45,139 bases of DNA. Source: STF1-107 sp964457935. Lineage in GTDB: Bacteria; Bacillota; Clostridia; Christensenellales; UBA1242. Numbering within the stretch: the first letter of the stretch is position 1; each line of letters opens with the position of its first letter. The notes beneath the pieces are model-generated. The model was not told the DNA's origin, did no database searches, and was given only the letters and a program-made list of their open reading frames with translations. The position numbers and the translations under genes were made by a program. This document shows, piece after piece, positions 14,476 to 22,493 of the stretch. Location: contig CAYWFC010000003.1 in the NCBI GenBank assembly GCA_964457935.1, forward strand, positions 1 through 45,139, in the 5' to 3' direction.

Positions 14476-14504
14476 TTGTAAATTATTTTGATTTCGTGTA
14501 TAAT
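14476..14504 (+). promoter_or_regulatory. Promoter of ftsK/spoIIIE
   Basis: TTGTAA at 14476-14481 and TATAAT at 14499-14504 are 17 bp apart. The predicted start near 14511 coincides with the AGGAGA binding site, so the leader is only about 13 nt before GTG 14524. An in-frame ATG at 14506 lies upstream of the predicted start and is probably not used. Confidence 0.75.
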
Positions 14505-14523
14505 TATGGCAGGAGATGATATC

Positions 14524-17367
14524 GTGCCTATATACAAGTCTACAGTCAAAGATAACAAAAAACCTAAAAAGACCAAGCAGCCTAAAGAAAAGAAGCCTAT
14601 ATCGGTCGCCAATGTCAAAAAATATGTGTGCATAGCAGTGATTAGTCTGTGTGCGCTGTTTTTCCTGATGCTGGTATTGCCGAGTAATTTTATGAAGACA
14701 TTTTTGCTAGGGAGTTTTGGGCTATTTATGTATCCGCTATGCGTGGTGGGGGTCATACTCGGCGTGGCAGGGCTGACTGGCAACAAGTATGTCGTAGACA
14801 AGAAATATGTCACTTATCTATGCGTTATTTTGTTTCTAGTACTGATAGTATTTCACCTCGTGCTGACTATGAAATATCCGACAGACAATTTCTCGGCATA
14901 TATATCCAAGTCATACCGCAGTGGAATGACTGCCGGCGGTGTGGTGCTGGGGATACTGGTGTACCCTATACAGTCAGTATTGACGCGTGTGGGGGCGTAT
15001 GTATTCGTCAGCATAGGGCTGGCTATATTCGTGGCGCTTTTGCTCGACTATATCGTGGTGAAGAAATACAACGGCGAGCAGGTGCCTAGCAGATTTGACT
15101 TCGGGCAGATATCGCAAGCCCAAAAGCCAGTCGATGTGCCTATCACTCTCGACCACAAGATAGAGAAAGACAAGAAAGAAATCGCCAAGCACAAACTAGG
15201 CATAGTCACCAGTGAGAGTGAGATAATCAGCACCAATATGCCTATTAATAATATATATGAAAAGGTGACAGACTCTAGGCCGATATCGAAGAAAGAGTAC
15301 ATTTTGACTCCGCCAGAGATAGTGATGCCGTCTGAGCGCAAGTCTACGCCGTACAAGGCACCTACCAATCTAAACGGCAAAACACCAATCAATCTAAACG
15401 ACGCCTTAGCATCCAAGCCTATCGCGGACAACGGCAATGACACCCTGACATCCAAGCCTATCGCGGATGACAGTAACGACAGCGACGGCATAGTGTACAA
15501 AGGCGAAGTGGACGAAGTGCCATTCGAGCCGAGCGAGCCTGAGATACAGCCTGAAACGCAGTCTGAGATACAGCCTGAAACTGTAGTGACTGATTTGGAC
15601 GACATAGATTTGGACAGCGCGGATATAGATATAGACATACAGCCTGAGGTAGAGGACGTCATAGCAGAACAGCCTGCTGACCAGCCAGTAGATCTCAAAA
15701 AAGACATCCCTACTGACGACCTAAATATCTTCGTATCAGCGCAGAGCACAGCCAAACTGGGTGACACCACTGAGAAGAGCGAGCATCAGACTATCAGCAT
15801 AGACAAGGGGATAGAACTGCAGACTGACAAGGTGTTCACTAAGGAATTCAAACCTATGGCGCCACCGCCTAGCATCACCCCACAAGTAATACAAGGCGAC
15901 GCCAAGCCTACTGTCATCAAGCCTTATGTGAAGCCACCGGTAGAATTACTGCACGAGCTGGACAACGACGACAGCGAGAACGAAGAGTATTGCCTAGAGA
16001 ATATAGAGAAGCTGGAGAAAGTGCTAGAGGACTTCAAAGTGCCAGCCAAGGTAATCAACTTCACCATAGGGCCTGCGGTCACTAGGTACGAACTGTCTAT
16101 GCCACAAGGCATAAGTGTCAAGAAGATACAGATGTACAGTGACGACATCGCATTGGCGCTGGCTTCAAACGGTGCCATACGTATAGAAGCACCTATACCT
16201 GGCAAGAATGCTGTAGGTATAGAAGTGCCTAACAGCAAGATATCTGCTGTCAGTCTGCGTTCGCTCATGGACAGCAAGCAATACCAAGAACGTGGCAATC
16301 CTATGTCGTTCGTGCTGGGCAAAGACATCAATGGCGACATACAATTTTGCAATCTGGACAAAATGCCACACCTACTCGTGGCAGGCTCGACAGGCTCGGG
16401 CAAGTCTGTGTGTCTGAACACGCTCATCATCAGTATGGTGGGCAAGAGCAGTCCGCAAGATTTGCGTCTGATACTGATAGACCCCAAAATGGTGGAATTC
16501 TCTATATACGAGAATTTACCGCACCTACTCACGCCAAACATCATCACTACGCGAGAGCAGGCTATCAATAGTCTAAACTGGGCGGTGGCAGAGATGGAGC
16601 GCAGGTACAAACTCCTCACTCAAAATCACGTGGTAAACATACGCGAATACAACAATCTGCCGTTTGTCAAGGCTGACCCACTGAAGAAGATACCATACAT
16701 CGTCATCATTGTGGATGAATTGGCGGACCTGATGATGGAAGCCAAGAAAGACATAGAGGACAAGATAATGCGTCTGGCGCAAAAGGCTAGGGCGGCGGGC
16801 ATACATCTCGTGCTGGCTACGCAGAGGCCTAGTGTGGATGTCATCACTGGCACTATCAAGGCAAACTTGCCTAGCCGTATCACGTTCGCGCTGACCAACT
16901 TCACCGACAGCAAGACTGTCATTGACCAAGGCGGTGCGGAGAAACTACTGGGCAGGGGCGATATGCTATTCAAACCACTCGACGCACCAGAGCCGAAGCG
17001 TGTGCAGGGAGCGTACGTGTCTAGCGAAGAAGTGGCTAGCATAGTGGACTACATCAAAGAGCACAACTCTACTTGCTTCGACGCGGAGACTGAGAAATCT
17101 ATCACTGCGCCACAGACGGCTAATTCGTTCGGCGGTGGCAAGGTGGACAATCTAGACCCAATATTCAAGGACGTATTGAGATTCTTCATACAGACCAATC
17201 AAGCGTCTACTACTTGGATACAGCGTAGGTTCAATGTAGGATTTTCGCGGGCGGGCAGGATAATGGACACTATGACTGATATGGGATTTATCTCACAGCC
17301 GGAAGGCACCAAGCCTAGACAAATACTCATCACTATGGAAGAATTCATCGAGAAATTCGGCGAGTAA
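14524..17367 (+). CDS. ftsK: DNA translocase FtsK/SpoIIIE
   Basis: About 947 residues from GTG 14524, chosen for AGGAGA seven bases upstream. The hexameric ATPase pumps double-stranded DNA through the division or sporulation septum. A Lys-rich start is followed by about four membrane segments (residues 35-185). Next comes a long acidic, Pro/Glu-rich linker (about 210-470) with short repeats (SKPIAD, EIQPE), then the motor. The Walker A motif GSTGSGKS starts near residue 621 and Walker B IVIIVDELADLM near 727. The C-terminal winged-helix gamma domain, which reads orientation sequences, is intact (RRFNVGFSRAGRIMDTM). In a spore former the same protein may serve both FtsK and SpoIIIE roles. It is followed by a terminator. 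Confidence 0.95.
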   Translation: MPIYKSTVKDNKKPKKTKQPKEKKPISVANVKKYVCIAVISLCALFFLMLVLPSNFMKTFLLGSFGLFMYPLCVVGVILGVAGLTGNKYVVDKKYVTYLCVILFLVLIVFHLVLTMKYPTDNFSAYISKSYRSGMTAGGVVLGILVYPIQSVLTRVGAYVFVSIGLAIFVALLLDYIVVKKYNGEQVPSRFDFGQISQAQKPVDVPITLDHKIEKDKKEIAKHKLGIVTSESEIISTNMPINNIYEKVTDSRPISKKEYILTPPEIVMPSERKSTPYKAPTNLNGKTPINLNDALASKPIADNGNDTLTSKPIADDSNDSDGIVYKGEVDEVPFEPSEPEIQPETQSEIQPETVVTDLDDIDLDSADIDIDIQPEVEDVIAEQPADQPVDLKKDIPTDDLNIFVSAQSTAKLGDTTEKSEHQTISIDKGIELQTDKVFTKEFKPMAPPPSITPQVIQGDAKPTVIKPYVKPPVELLHELDNDDSENEEYCLENIEKLEKVLEDFKVPAKVINFTIGPAVTRYELSMPQGISVKKIQMYSDDIALALASNGAIRIEAPIPGKNAVGIEVPNSKISAVSLRSLMDSKQYQERGNPMSFVLGKDINGDIQFCNLDKMPHLLVAGSTGSGKSVCLNTLIISMVGKSSPQDLRLILIDPKMVEFSIYENLPHLLTPNIITTREQAINSLNWAVAEMERRYKLLTQNHVVNIREYNNLPFVKADPLKKIPYIVIIVDELADLMMEAKKDIEDKIMRLAQKARAAGIHLVLATQRPSVDVITGTIKANLPSRITFALTNFTDSKTVIDQGGAEKLLGRGDMLFKPLDAPEPKRVQGAYVSSEEVASIVDYIKEHNSTCFDAETEKSITAPQTANSFGGGKVDNLDPIFKDVLRFFIQTNQASTTWIQRRFNVGFSRAGRIMDTMTDMGFISQPEGTKPRQILITMEEFIEKFGE

Positions 17368-17372
17368 TATAC

Positions 17373-17411
17373 ATCCACATTGTTCGTGCGGGCGGGCAGT
17401 GTGGATTTTTT
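17373..17411 (+). terminator. Terminator after ftsK
   Basis: ATCCACA (17373-17379) pairs with TGTGGAT (17400-17406), with a 20-nt GC-rich loop that can pair further, followed by a T run. Confidence 0.7.
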
Positions 17412-17443
17412 CGCGCGAAATGAAAATTTTTTTTGAAAATCTT

Positions 17444-17471
17444 TTGATATTTCGTGCAAATGTGTTATCAT
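17444..17471 (+). promoter_or_regulatory. Probable promoter of pgsA-recA
   Basis: TTGATA at 17444-17449 and TATCAT at 17466-17471 are 16 bp apart, about 24 bp before ATG 17495. I see no clear LexA-type palindrome over it, so damage control of recA is not evident from this site. Confidence 0.55.
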
Positions 17472-17494
17472 TAGGTATAACAAAGGAGAAATAT

Positions 17495-18073
17495 ATGAAT
17501 TTACCTAATAGAATCACTCTGGCTAGGATAATAATGATACCATTCGTGATGTTCTTTTATCTAGCAGATTTTGTGCCTTACGGCAAGGCTATCGCGATAG
17601 GACTATTCATCATCGCTGCGTACACTGACCATTTGGACGGGTCGATAGCGCGAAAGAGAAATCTAGTCACTGATTTTGGTAAATTCCTCGACCCTATAGC
17701 GGACAAACTGCTAGTGGCATCGACATTGTTCCTCATCATATGTGACGGCACTGTGGCTCAGCCTTGGGGGGTCATCATCGCGACTGTCATCATAGCGAGA
17801 GAGTTTATGGTGTCCGCGCTACGCATGGTGGCTGTGACAAAAGGCAAAGTGGTCGCTGCCGACATTTGGGGCAAGATCAAGACATTCGTGACTGATATAG
17901 CACTGCCTATGTTTATGTTCGTGGCATTGAGCGCGCAGTACGGATTCCTTGGCGACACGTGGCTAAAGGTGGTCACTATAGCATCGTATGCCATGCTGGG
18001 GCTGGCTACACTATTCACTCTGATGAGTGGGGTGAATTATCTAGTGAAGAATAGAGAAGTATTTAAGGATTAG
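17495..18073 (+). CDS. pgsA: CDP-diacylglycerol-glycerol-3-phosphate 3-phosphatidyltransferase
   Basis: A 192-residue integral membrane enzyme making phosphatidylglycerol phosphate, the committed step to phosphatidylglycerol and the donor pool for lipoteichoic acid synthesis. The CDP-alcohol phosphotransferase signature is complete: DHLDGSIARKRN, then FGKFLDPIADK, giving the metal-binding Asp set. Five or six membrane segments are expected. The frame is open upstream to 17399, but ATG 17495 follows AAAGGAGAA. It ends 8 nt before recA, whose binding site touches its stop codon. pgsA-recA linkage is also seen in Bacillus (with cinA between). Confidence 0.96.
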   Translation: MNLPNRITLARIIMIPFVMFFYLADFVPYGKAIAIGLFIIAAYTDHLDGSIARKRNLVTDFGKFLDPIADKLLVASTLFLIICDGTVAQPWGVIIATVIIAREFMVSALRMVAVTKGKVVAADIWGKIKTFVTDIALPMFMFVALSAQYGFLGDTWLKVVTIASYAMLGLATLFTLMSGVNYLVKNREVFKD

Positions 18074-18081
18074 GAGTATAT

Positions 18082-19065
18082 ATGGCAGACAAGAAACAAG
18101 CATTGGAGCAGGCTATCGCTCAGATAGAGAAGCAATTCGGCAAAGGCTCTATAATGAAGATGGATGAGAACGGACTACAGGACATAGACGTCATACCTAC
18201 TGGCTGTCTGTCGCTGGACAGCGCGCTGGGCATTGGTGGCTTGCCACGTGGCAGGATAGTAGAGATATATGGACCAGAGTCTTCGGGTAAGACTACTGTG
18301 GCATTGCACGTAGTGGCAGAGGCGCAAAAACTCGGTGGTACTGCGGCATTTATAGACGCAGAGCACGCGCTCGACCCGCTGTATGCTGGCAAACTGGGTG
18401 TAGACATCGCTAGTCTATACGTGGCACAGCCTGATACAGGCGAGCAAGCGCTAGAGATATGCGAACAACTGGTGCGCAGTGGCGGTGTAGACATAGTCGT
18501 GGTCGACTCTGTGGCGGCATTGACTCCAAAAGCCGAAATAGACGGCGAAATGGGCGACAGTTTCATAGGCTTGCAGGCGCGACTGATGAGTCAAGCACTC
18601 AGAAAACTCACAGCAGTGACTGCTAAGAGCAATACTCTGGTGATATTCATCAATCAGCTGAGAGAGAAGGTGGGCGTGATGTTTGGCAACCCTGAGACTA
18701 CTCCGGGGGGCAAGGCATTGAAGTTTTATGCCAGTGTGCGCCTAGACGTCAGAAAGATAGACACGCTAAAGAACGGGCAAGATATGTATGGCAACCGCAC
18801 TCGCGTCAAGGTGGTGAAGAACAAAGTGGCGCCACCATTCAAGCAGGCGGAATTCGACATTATCTATGGCGAGGGGATATCGCTACTGGGATGTTTGCTC
18901 GACATGGCTATAGAGAAAGAAATCATAGACAAGAGTGGCTCGTGGTTTAGTTACCAAGGCAGTAAGATAGGTCAGGGCAGAGAAAATGCTATCGCTTATC
19001 TGCAGTCCCACCCTGAGATGGCTGACGAGGTGGACAGCGCTGTGAGAGAGAAGATCAAGAGATAA
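18082..19065 (+). CDS. recA: Recombinase RecA
   Basis: A 327-residue ATP-dependent strand-exchange protein and coprotease. Walker A GPESSGKT begins at residue 64. The loop QLREKVGVMFGNPETTPGGK and the C-terminal KIGQGRENAIAYL region are diagnostic. It is slightly shorter than many RecA proteins, lacking the long acidic tail; it ends AVREKIKR. TAGGAG overlapping the pgsA stop supplies its binding site, so both genes are translated from one message. It ends before a hairpin terminator, with recN next. Confidence 0.98.
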   Translation: MADKKQALEQAIAQIEKQFGKGSIMKMDENGLQDIDVIPTGCLSLDSALGIGGLPRGRIVEIYGPESSGKTTVALHVVAEAQKLGGTAAFIDAEHALDPLYAGKLGVDIASLYVAQPDTGEQALEICEQLVRSGGVDIVVVDSVAALTPKAEIDGEMGDSFIGLQARLMSQALRKLTAVTAKSNTLVIFINQLREKVGVMFGNPETTPGGKALKFYASVRLDVRKIDTLKNGQDMYGNRTRVKVVKNKVAPPFKQAEFDIIYGEGISLLGCLLDMAIEKEIIDKSGSWFSYQGSKIGQGRENAIAYLQSHPEMADEVDSAVREKIKR

Positions 19066-19072
19066 TGAGTAG

Positions 19073-19098
19073 GGCAAAATAGAAATATTTTGCCTTAA
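19073..19098 (+). terminator. Hairpin terminator after recA
   Basis: GGCAAAAT (19073-19080) pairs perfectly with ATTTTGCC (19087-19094), loop AGAAAT, followed by a short, T-rich tail. The tail is weak, so some read-through to recN is possible. The 150 bp that follow are A-rich with repeated AAAATAG and GGGCAA/GGGCGA words and no gene. Confidence 0.65.
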
Positions 19099-19242
19099 TT
19101 TCTAAATAAATGGCAAATAAAATGTCTAAAAATAGTGATTTTTGGGCAAGAATGTAAAAAAATGTCCAAAAAATAGTATTTTGGGGACATAAAATAAAAA
19201 AATATCGAGAAATGTCGCTTTTGGGCGAAAAATAGGGCTGAT

Positions 19243-20910
19243 ATGTTATCTAATCTGACGATAAAGAATGTGGCTTTGATAGACAACCTAACGATAGATT
19301 TCGGCGCAGGGCTAAACGTCATCAGTGGCGAGACTGGTGCGGGCAAGTCCATAATGCTGGATTCGTTAGGCTTTGTTTTCGGTGACCGCGCGGACAGGAC
19401 TCTGATCAGGCAAAATTGCACCAGTATGAGAGTGAGCGCTACGTTCGCCGATGTACCTGCGCGCATTCAGTCAAAGATAGAGCATTTGGGCATAGAGGGC
19501 AGTGATGATTATCTGCTCGACAGAGAGTACGACATCAACGGCAAGAATGTGTGTCGCATCAATGGCGACGTGGTGTCTACGCAGATATTGAAGAAAGTGG
19601 CTGGTATGCTGGTGGACATCCAAGGTCAGAACGAACAGCAGTCGATATTGAAGCGCGAGTATCAGCTGGAGATATTGGATGCTTTTTGCCAAGGCGAACT
19701 AGACCAGCCCAAGGTAGTACTAGGCGCGTACATAGACGAGATAGAGCGCATAGATGCGGATATTTTGGCGCTCGGCGGTAGTAGTGAACAAAAGCAAAAT
19801 CTGATAGACCTATACACTTACCAAGTGGGCGAGATAGAGAGCGCTGGCGTGCAGTCTGGCGAGTATGAGAGCCTGCAAGCTAAGAAAAAGGAAATGGCGA
19901 ACTACGAGAAGCTGATGACCAATATGCAGTCAGTGCTGGGCGAGATGAACGGCAGTGGCTTCGGCGCAGGGGTGAGCGAAGGACTATCCAATAGTGCCAA
20001 ACTGATGTCAGGGATAGCGGATTACGGTGAGCAGTACAGGGCGTTGGCTGACAGACTGCAGTCTGTGTATCTGGAGGCGCGCGACATAGCGGACAATGTG
20101 GCGGATATAGTGCGCAGTAGCAGTTTCGACGAGAACGAATTTGAGCGCATAGACGAGAGATTGGACTATATAAAAGATTTGTTCCGCAAATACGGCGGTG
20201 GATATGAGCAGATGAGCGCGTATCTAGTGGATACTAGGCGCAAACTAGATGACTTGGTCAATAGTGGGGAGAGATATGCCCAGCTGACTGCGCAGAGAGA
20301 CGCCTTGTTGAATAAGGTAGACGCAGTGCAGGGCGAGATGACAGAGATTAGGCGCAGATACGCGACCAGTATGGGACGCGCGGTGTGCGACAGGCTGGCG
20401 ACGCTGGGCATGAAGAATGCTGTGTTTAGTGTGGACTTTTCGAGCAAGGGCGAGCGGTACACTCGCGTGGGGTGCGATGATGTGGAGTTTATGTTTAGTG
20501 CCAATATCGGCTTCGACAAAAAACCACTCGCCAAAGTCATATCTGGCGGTGAGATGAGCAGATTTATGCTGGCATACAAGCAAGTGGTGAACACTGTGGA
20601 CGACATACACACTATGATATTCGACGAGATAGACGCCGGACTGAGCGGTGCTGTGGCGCAGACTGTGGCTGAGAGTCTAAAAGACCTCAGCGCGGACAAG
20701 CAAGTAATAGCAGTGTCGCATTTGCCACAAATATCTATGCTGGCGGATGACAACTATATGGTGAGCAAGTGCATCTCCGACGGCAGTACTTTCACTCGCA
20801 TAGAGCGACTGACTGGCGATAGGCTGTATGGGGAATTGGCGAGACTAATGGGTATGGACCCGACCAAGGCAGAGAACATCGCTTTCGTCAAAAATATGCG
20901 CAACGGGTAG
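19243..20910 (+). CDS. recN: DNA repair protein RecN
   Basis: A 555-residue SMC-like ATPase that gathers and tethers DNA at double-strand breaks. The N-terminal AIDNLTIDF-type start with Walker A SGETGAGKS lies near residues 28-36. Two coiled-coil arms (about 150-230 and 280-370) flank a short hinge. The ABC signature VISGGEMSRFMLA and Walker B TMIFDEIDAGLSG lie near 430-470. The length is normal. Only a weak AGGG precedes ATG, and I see no strong promoter in the A-rich upstream stretch. Placement next to recA joins two recombination genes. It ends at a bidirectional terminator. Confidence 0.96.
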   Translation: MLSNLTIKNVALIDNLTIDFGAGLNVISGETGAGKSIMLDSLGFVFGDRADRTLIRQNCTSMRVSATFADVPARIQSKIEHLGIEGSDDYLLDREYDINGKNVCRINGDVVSTQILKKVAGMLVDIQGQNEQQSILKREYQLEILDAFCQGELDQPKVVLGAYIDEIERIDADILALGGSSEQKQNLIDLYTYQVGEIESAGVQSGEYESLQAKKKEMANYEKLMTNMQSVLGEMNGSGFGAGVSEGLSNSAKLMSGIADYGEQYRALADRLQSVYLEARDIADNVADIVRSSSFDENEFERIDERLDYIKDLFRKYGGGYEQMSAYLVDTRRKLDDLVNSGERYAQLTAQRDALLNKVDAVQGEMTEIRRRYATSMGRAVCDRLATLGMKNAVFSVDFSSKGERYTRVGCDDVEFMFSANIGFDKKPLAKVISGGEMSRFMLAYKQVVNTVDDIHTMIFDEIDAGLSGAVAQTVAESLKDLSADKQVIAVSHLPQISMLADDNYMVSKCISDGSTFTRIERLTGDRLYGELARLMGMDPTKAENIAFVKNMRNG

Positions 20911-20942
20911 TATTGACACACGTCAGACAAATAATATGTATA

Positions 20943-20981
20943 AAAAAACGCTATACTTTTGTAGGGGGGTATAGCGTTTTT
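20943..20981. terminator. Bidirectional terminator between recN and the regulator gene
   Basis: A 13-bp perfect stem (AAAAACGCTATAC with GTATAGCGTTTTT) has A runs on the left and T runs on the right, so it serves both convergent genes. The minus-strand regulator's stop codon (20982-20980) lies in its edge. Confidence 0.9.
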
Positions 20982-21414
20982 AGTATCTACCTATCAAGTA
21001 GTCTATAGATACATCAAAATATTTTGCTATGGTATACAGGATATCTAATCTTGGCTTTCGTCCTGCTTGCCAGTGGCGTAGTATACTCTCATTGAATGCT
21101 TGGCTCTGCGAAAACTGATAGTGAGACATATGATGTTCTTGTAATAAACTCAAATATCTCGGCAAGAATTGATTGATATCATATCGATATGTCTGGTATG
21201 AGTTGTCGTTTTTGATATCAGTCAAGCCAAACAAATAATCGACACTACATTCAAAAAACTGGGCTATCTTTAATACTATATCTATAGTGGGAATGCCACC
21301 TTTTAGATATCTACTATAATGCATTGCGGATACGCCACTGACTCTCGATAATTGCCTTAGCGATAGACTGGTGTCATCTATCATATCTTTCAAATTTTCT
21401 CTAAATATCTCCAT
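20980..21414 (-). CDS. Regulator with two HTH_XRE domains (paralog A)
   Basis: A 144-residue protein with two Cro/C1-type helix-turn-helix domains in tandem. The first, at about 5-65, contains LSLRQLSRVSGVSAMHYSRYLKGG and ends FECSVDYLFGLTD. The second, about 80-144, contains AFNESILRHWQAGRKP and ends FDVSIDYLIGRY. Two DNA-binding domains in one short chain are unusual; it may act as a pseudo-dimer or read two half-sites. It lies 45 bp downstream of paralog B on the same strand. A 17-bp inverted repeat upstream could be its operator. Regulatory targets are unknown; the divergent small genes are the obvious candidates. Confidence 0.85.
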   Translation of the reverse strand: MEIFRENLKDMIDDTSLSLRQLSRVSGVSAMHYSRYLKGGIPTIDIVLKIAQFFECSVDYLFGLTDIKNDNSYQTYRYDINQFLPRYLSLLQEHHMSHYQFSQSQAFNESILRHWQAGRKPRLDILYTIAKYFDVSIDYLIGRY

Positions 21415-21428
21415 ATCGCGATAATCTT

Positions 21429-21445
21429 ACTTTTATGACAAAAGT
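21429..21445. promoter_or_regulatory. Inverted repeat upstream of paralog A (operator candidate)
   Basis: ACTTTT and AAAAGT flank ATGAC, giving a perfect 6-5-6 inverted repeat 15 bp upstream of the regulator's start. Size and place suit autoregulation by an XRE protein. Confidence 0.4.
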
Positions 21446-21458
21446 AGACAAAATATAA

Positions 21459-21887
21459 CTAAATATTCCGTCCTATCAGGTAGTCTATAGACACATCAAA
21501 ATATTCGGCTAACATTATTAACGAACTCATTGATGGTTTTGTTTTGCCTGATTGCCATCTATAAAAATTGGCTTCACTCATATTTAATGTTTTCATCAGT
21601 CGTTCTATGGATATACCGTTATCTCGGAGCAATTTCTTCATCGTCTCAGCAAAAGATAAATAATTATCATCACAGATATGGTATTCGTCCGTTAGTCCCA
21701 TGAGATACTGCAAAGAACACCCAAAGTAATCAGATATTTTAATAGCGACAGATAATTCGGGATAAAAATCTTTATTGAAATAGCCATTCAATGTCTCAAA
21801 AGATATCCCAATATTTTTAGATAACTGCAATCTACTAAGTTCATTGTCTGTCAATAGTTCTTGTAATCGTTCTTGAAATTTATTCAT
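21459..21887 (-). CDS. Regulator with two HTH_XRE domains (paralog B)
   Basis: A 142-residue protein when started at ATG 21887, which has AAGGG close upstream; the frame is open to a TTG at 21926. The first HTH (about 4-66) includes LSRLQLSKNIGISFETLNGY and ends FGCSLQYLMGLTD. The second (about 78-140) includes ISIERLMKTLNMSEANFYRW and ends FDVSIDYLIGR. It shares layout with paralog A, and the last 40 bases of the two genes are nearly identical at DNA level, so they arose by tandem duplication or are still exchanging sequence. It faces two small plus-strand genes across about 150 bp. Confidence 0.85.
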   Translation of the reverse strand: MNKFQERLQELLTDNELSRLQLSKNIGISFETLNGYFNKDFYPELSVAIKISDYFGCSLQYLMGLTDEYHICDDNYLSFAETMKKLLRDNGISIERLMKTLNMSEANFYRWQSGKTKPSMSSLIMLAEYFDVSIDYLIGRNI

Positions 21888-21970
21888 AGCCCTTACGAAT
21901 GAGTTCGACATTTTTCTACAAAACAACTCTCATTTCTCTGTATATTGTCTCAAATATTGCTCGAAAAAAC

Positions 21971-22000
21971 TTGAATTACAGATAGTTGATAGGATAAAAT
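21971..22000 (+). promoter_or_regulatory. Promoter of the small-protein genes
   Basis: TTGAAT at 21971-21976 and TAAAAT at 21995-22000 are 18 bp apart. The start near 22007 gives a leader of about 37 nt containing GAGGAGG before ATG 22044. Confidence 0.55.
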
Positions 22001-22043
22001 ATGAGTGTCTTAATTAAGAATAATAAAAATGAGGAGGATGGGA

Positions 22044-22178
22044 ATGAATGGTTGGATTATAGATATCTTGTACCAATATTTCGGAGACGAGATATCGAAT
22101 GCAGTAGAAAAAAGCAACGGTCGTCTAGTAGTATGTTTGGCTGACGGCACGTATGCTAATATCGGCATAGAAGAATGA
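22044..22178 (+). CDS. Small protein, 44 residues
   Basis: ATG 22044 follows a very strong GAGGAGG. The product begins MNGWIIDILYQYFGDEISNA, continues VEKSNGRLVVCLADGTYANI and ends with two Glu. The amphipathic start and the GRLVVCLADGTYANI strand-turn-strand pattern look like a folded domain rather than noise. I recognise no family. It is followed after 19 nt by a second small gene with its own good binding site, and lies opposite the two XRE regulators. Confidence 0.65.
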   Translation: MNGWIIDILYQYFGDEISNAVEKSNGRLVVCLADGTYANIGIEE

Positions 22179-22197
22179 TTAAAAGGAGAATAATACA

Positions 22198-22365
22198 ATG
22201 AATAGAGAAGAAACATCAAACAACAGTGAATGTGGGCAGGTAATCGCCAAGAGTAAGACATTGAGAGACATAGATGACCTGATAGGCTACATAATGGTAG
22301 TGATAGACGAAGCGGTGGGCGAAAGCAATATATGCGGAACATTAAAAATCATGCTATACGAATAG
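22198..22365 (+). CDS. Small protein, 55 residues
   Basis: ATG 22198 follows AAAAGGAG at normal spacing. The sequence runs from MNREETSNNSECGQVIAKSK through TLRDIDDLIGYIMVVIDEAV to a C-terminus ending KIMLYE. The central part predicts one amphipathic helix with acidic and hydrophobic faces. There are two Cys. The family is unknown. With the 44-residue gene it forms a short operon divergent from the regulator pair, an arrangement seen in toxin-antitoxin or prophage-remnant control regions, though nothing else here supports either. Confidence 0.65.
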   Translation: MNREETSNNSECGQVIAKSKTLRDIDDLIGYIMVVIDEAVGESNICGTLKIMLYE

Positions 22366-22440
22366 GTCATATATATGGACGGACAGCAAAAAGCCGAGCA
22401 GGCGCCAAGTGAAACATATAAAATGTATATGAAAAATAAA

Positions 22441-22473
22441 AAAACTCTATATTGTGAATGAATATAGAGTTTT
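22441..22473. terminator. Bidirectional terminator between small genes and the CYTH gene
   Basis: AAAACTCTATATT (22441-22453) pairs with AATATAGAGTTTT (22461-22473), a 13-bp perfect stem with T runs on either strand. It serves the plus-strand small genes and the minus-strand CYTH gene. Confidence 0.9.
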
Positions 22474-22493
22474 TAGTATTTATTGGATTATAT

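Noticed and set aside
14506..14523. ATG 14506 as the start of ftsK
   Set aside because: It lies directly after the -10 box, upstream of the likely transcription start, whereas GTG 14524 has AGGAGA at proper spacing.
19066..19242. SOS (LexA) box upstream of recN or recA
   Set aside because: No clear LexA-type palindrome of either the Bacillus or Escherichia form could be read in the upstream regions.
20980..22365. Classical toxin-antitoxin locus
   Set aside because: The regulators are larger and double-domained, and neither small protein matches a known toxin; kept only as a remote possibility.
22375..22461. A third small frame (28 codons) after the 55-residue gene
   Set aside because: It has no binding site and its 3' end is the terminator stem, so translation is unlikely.
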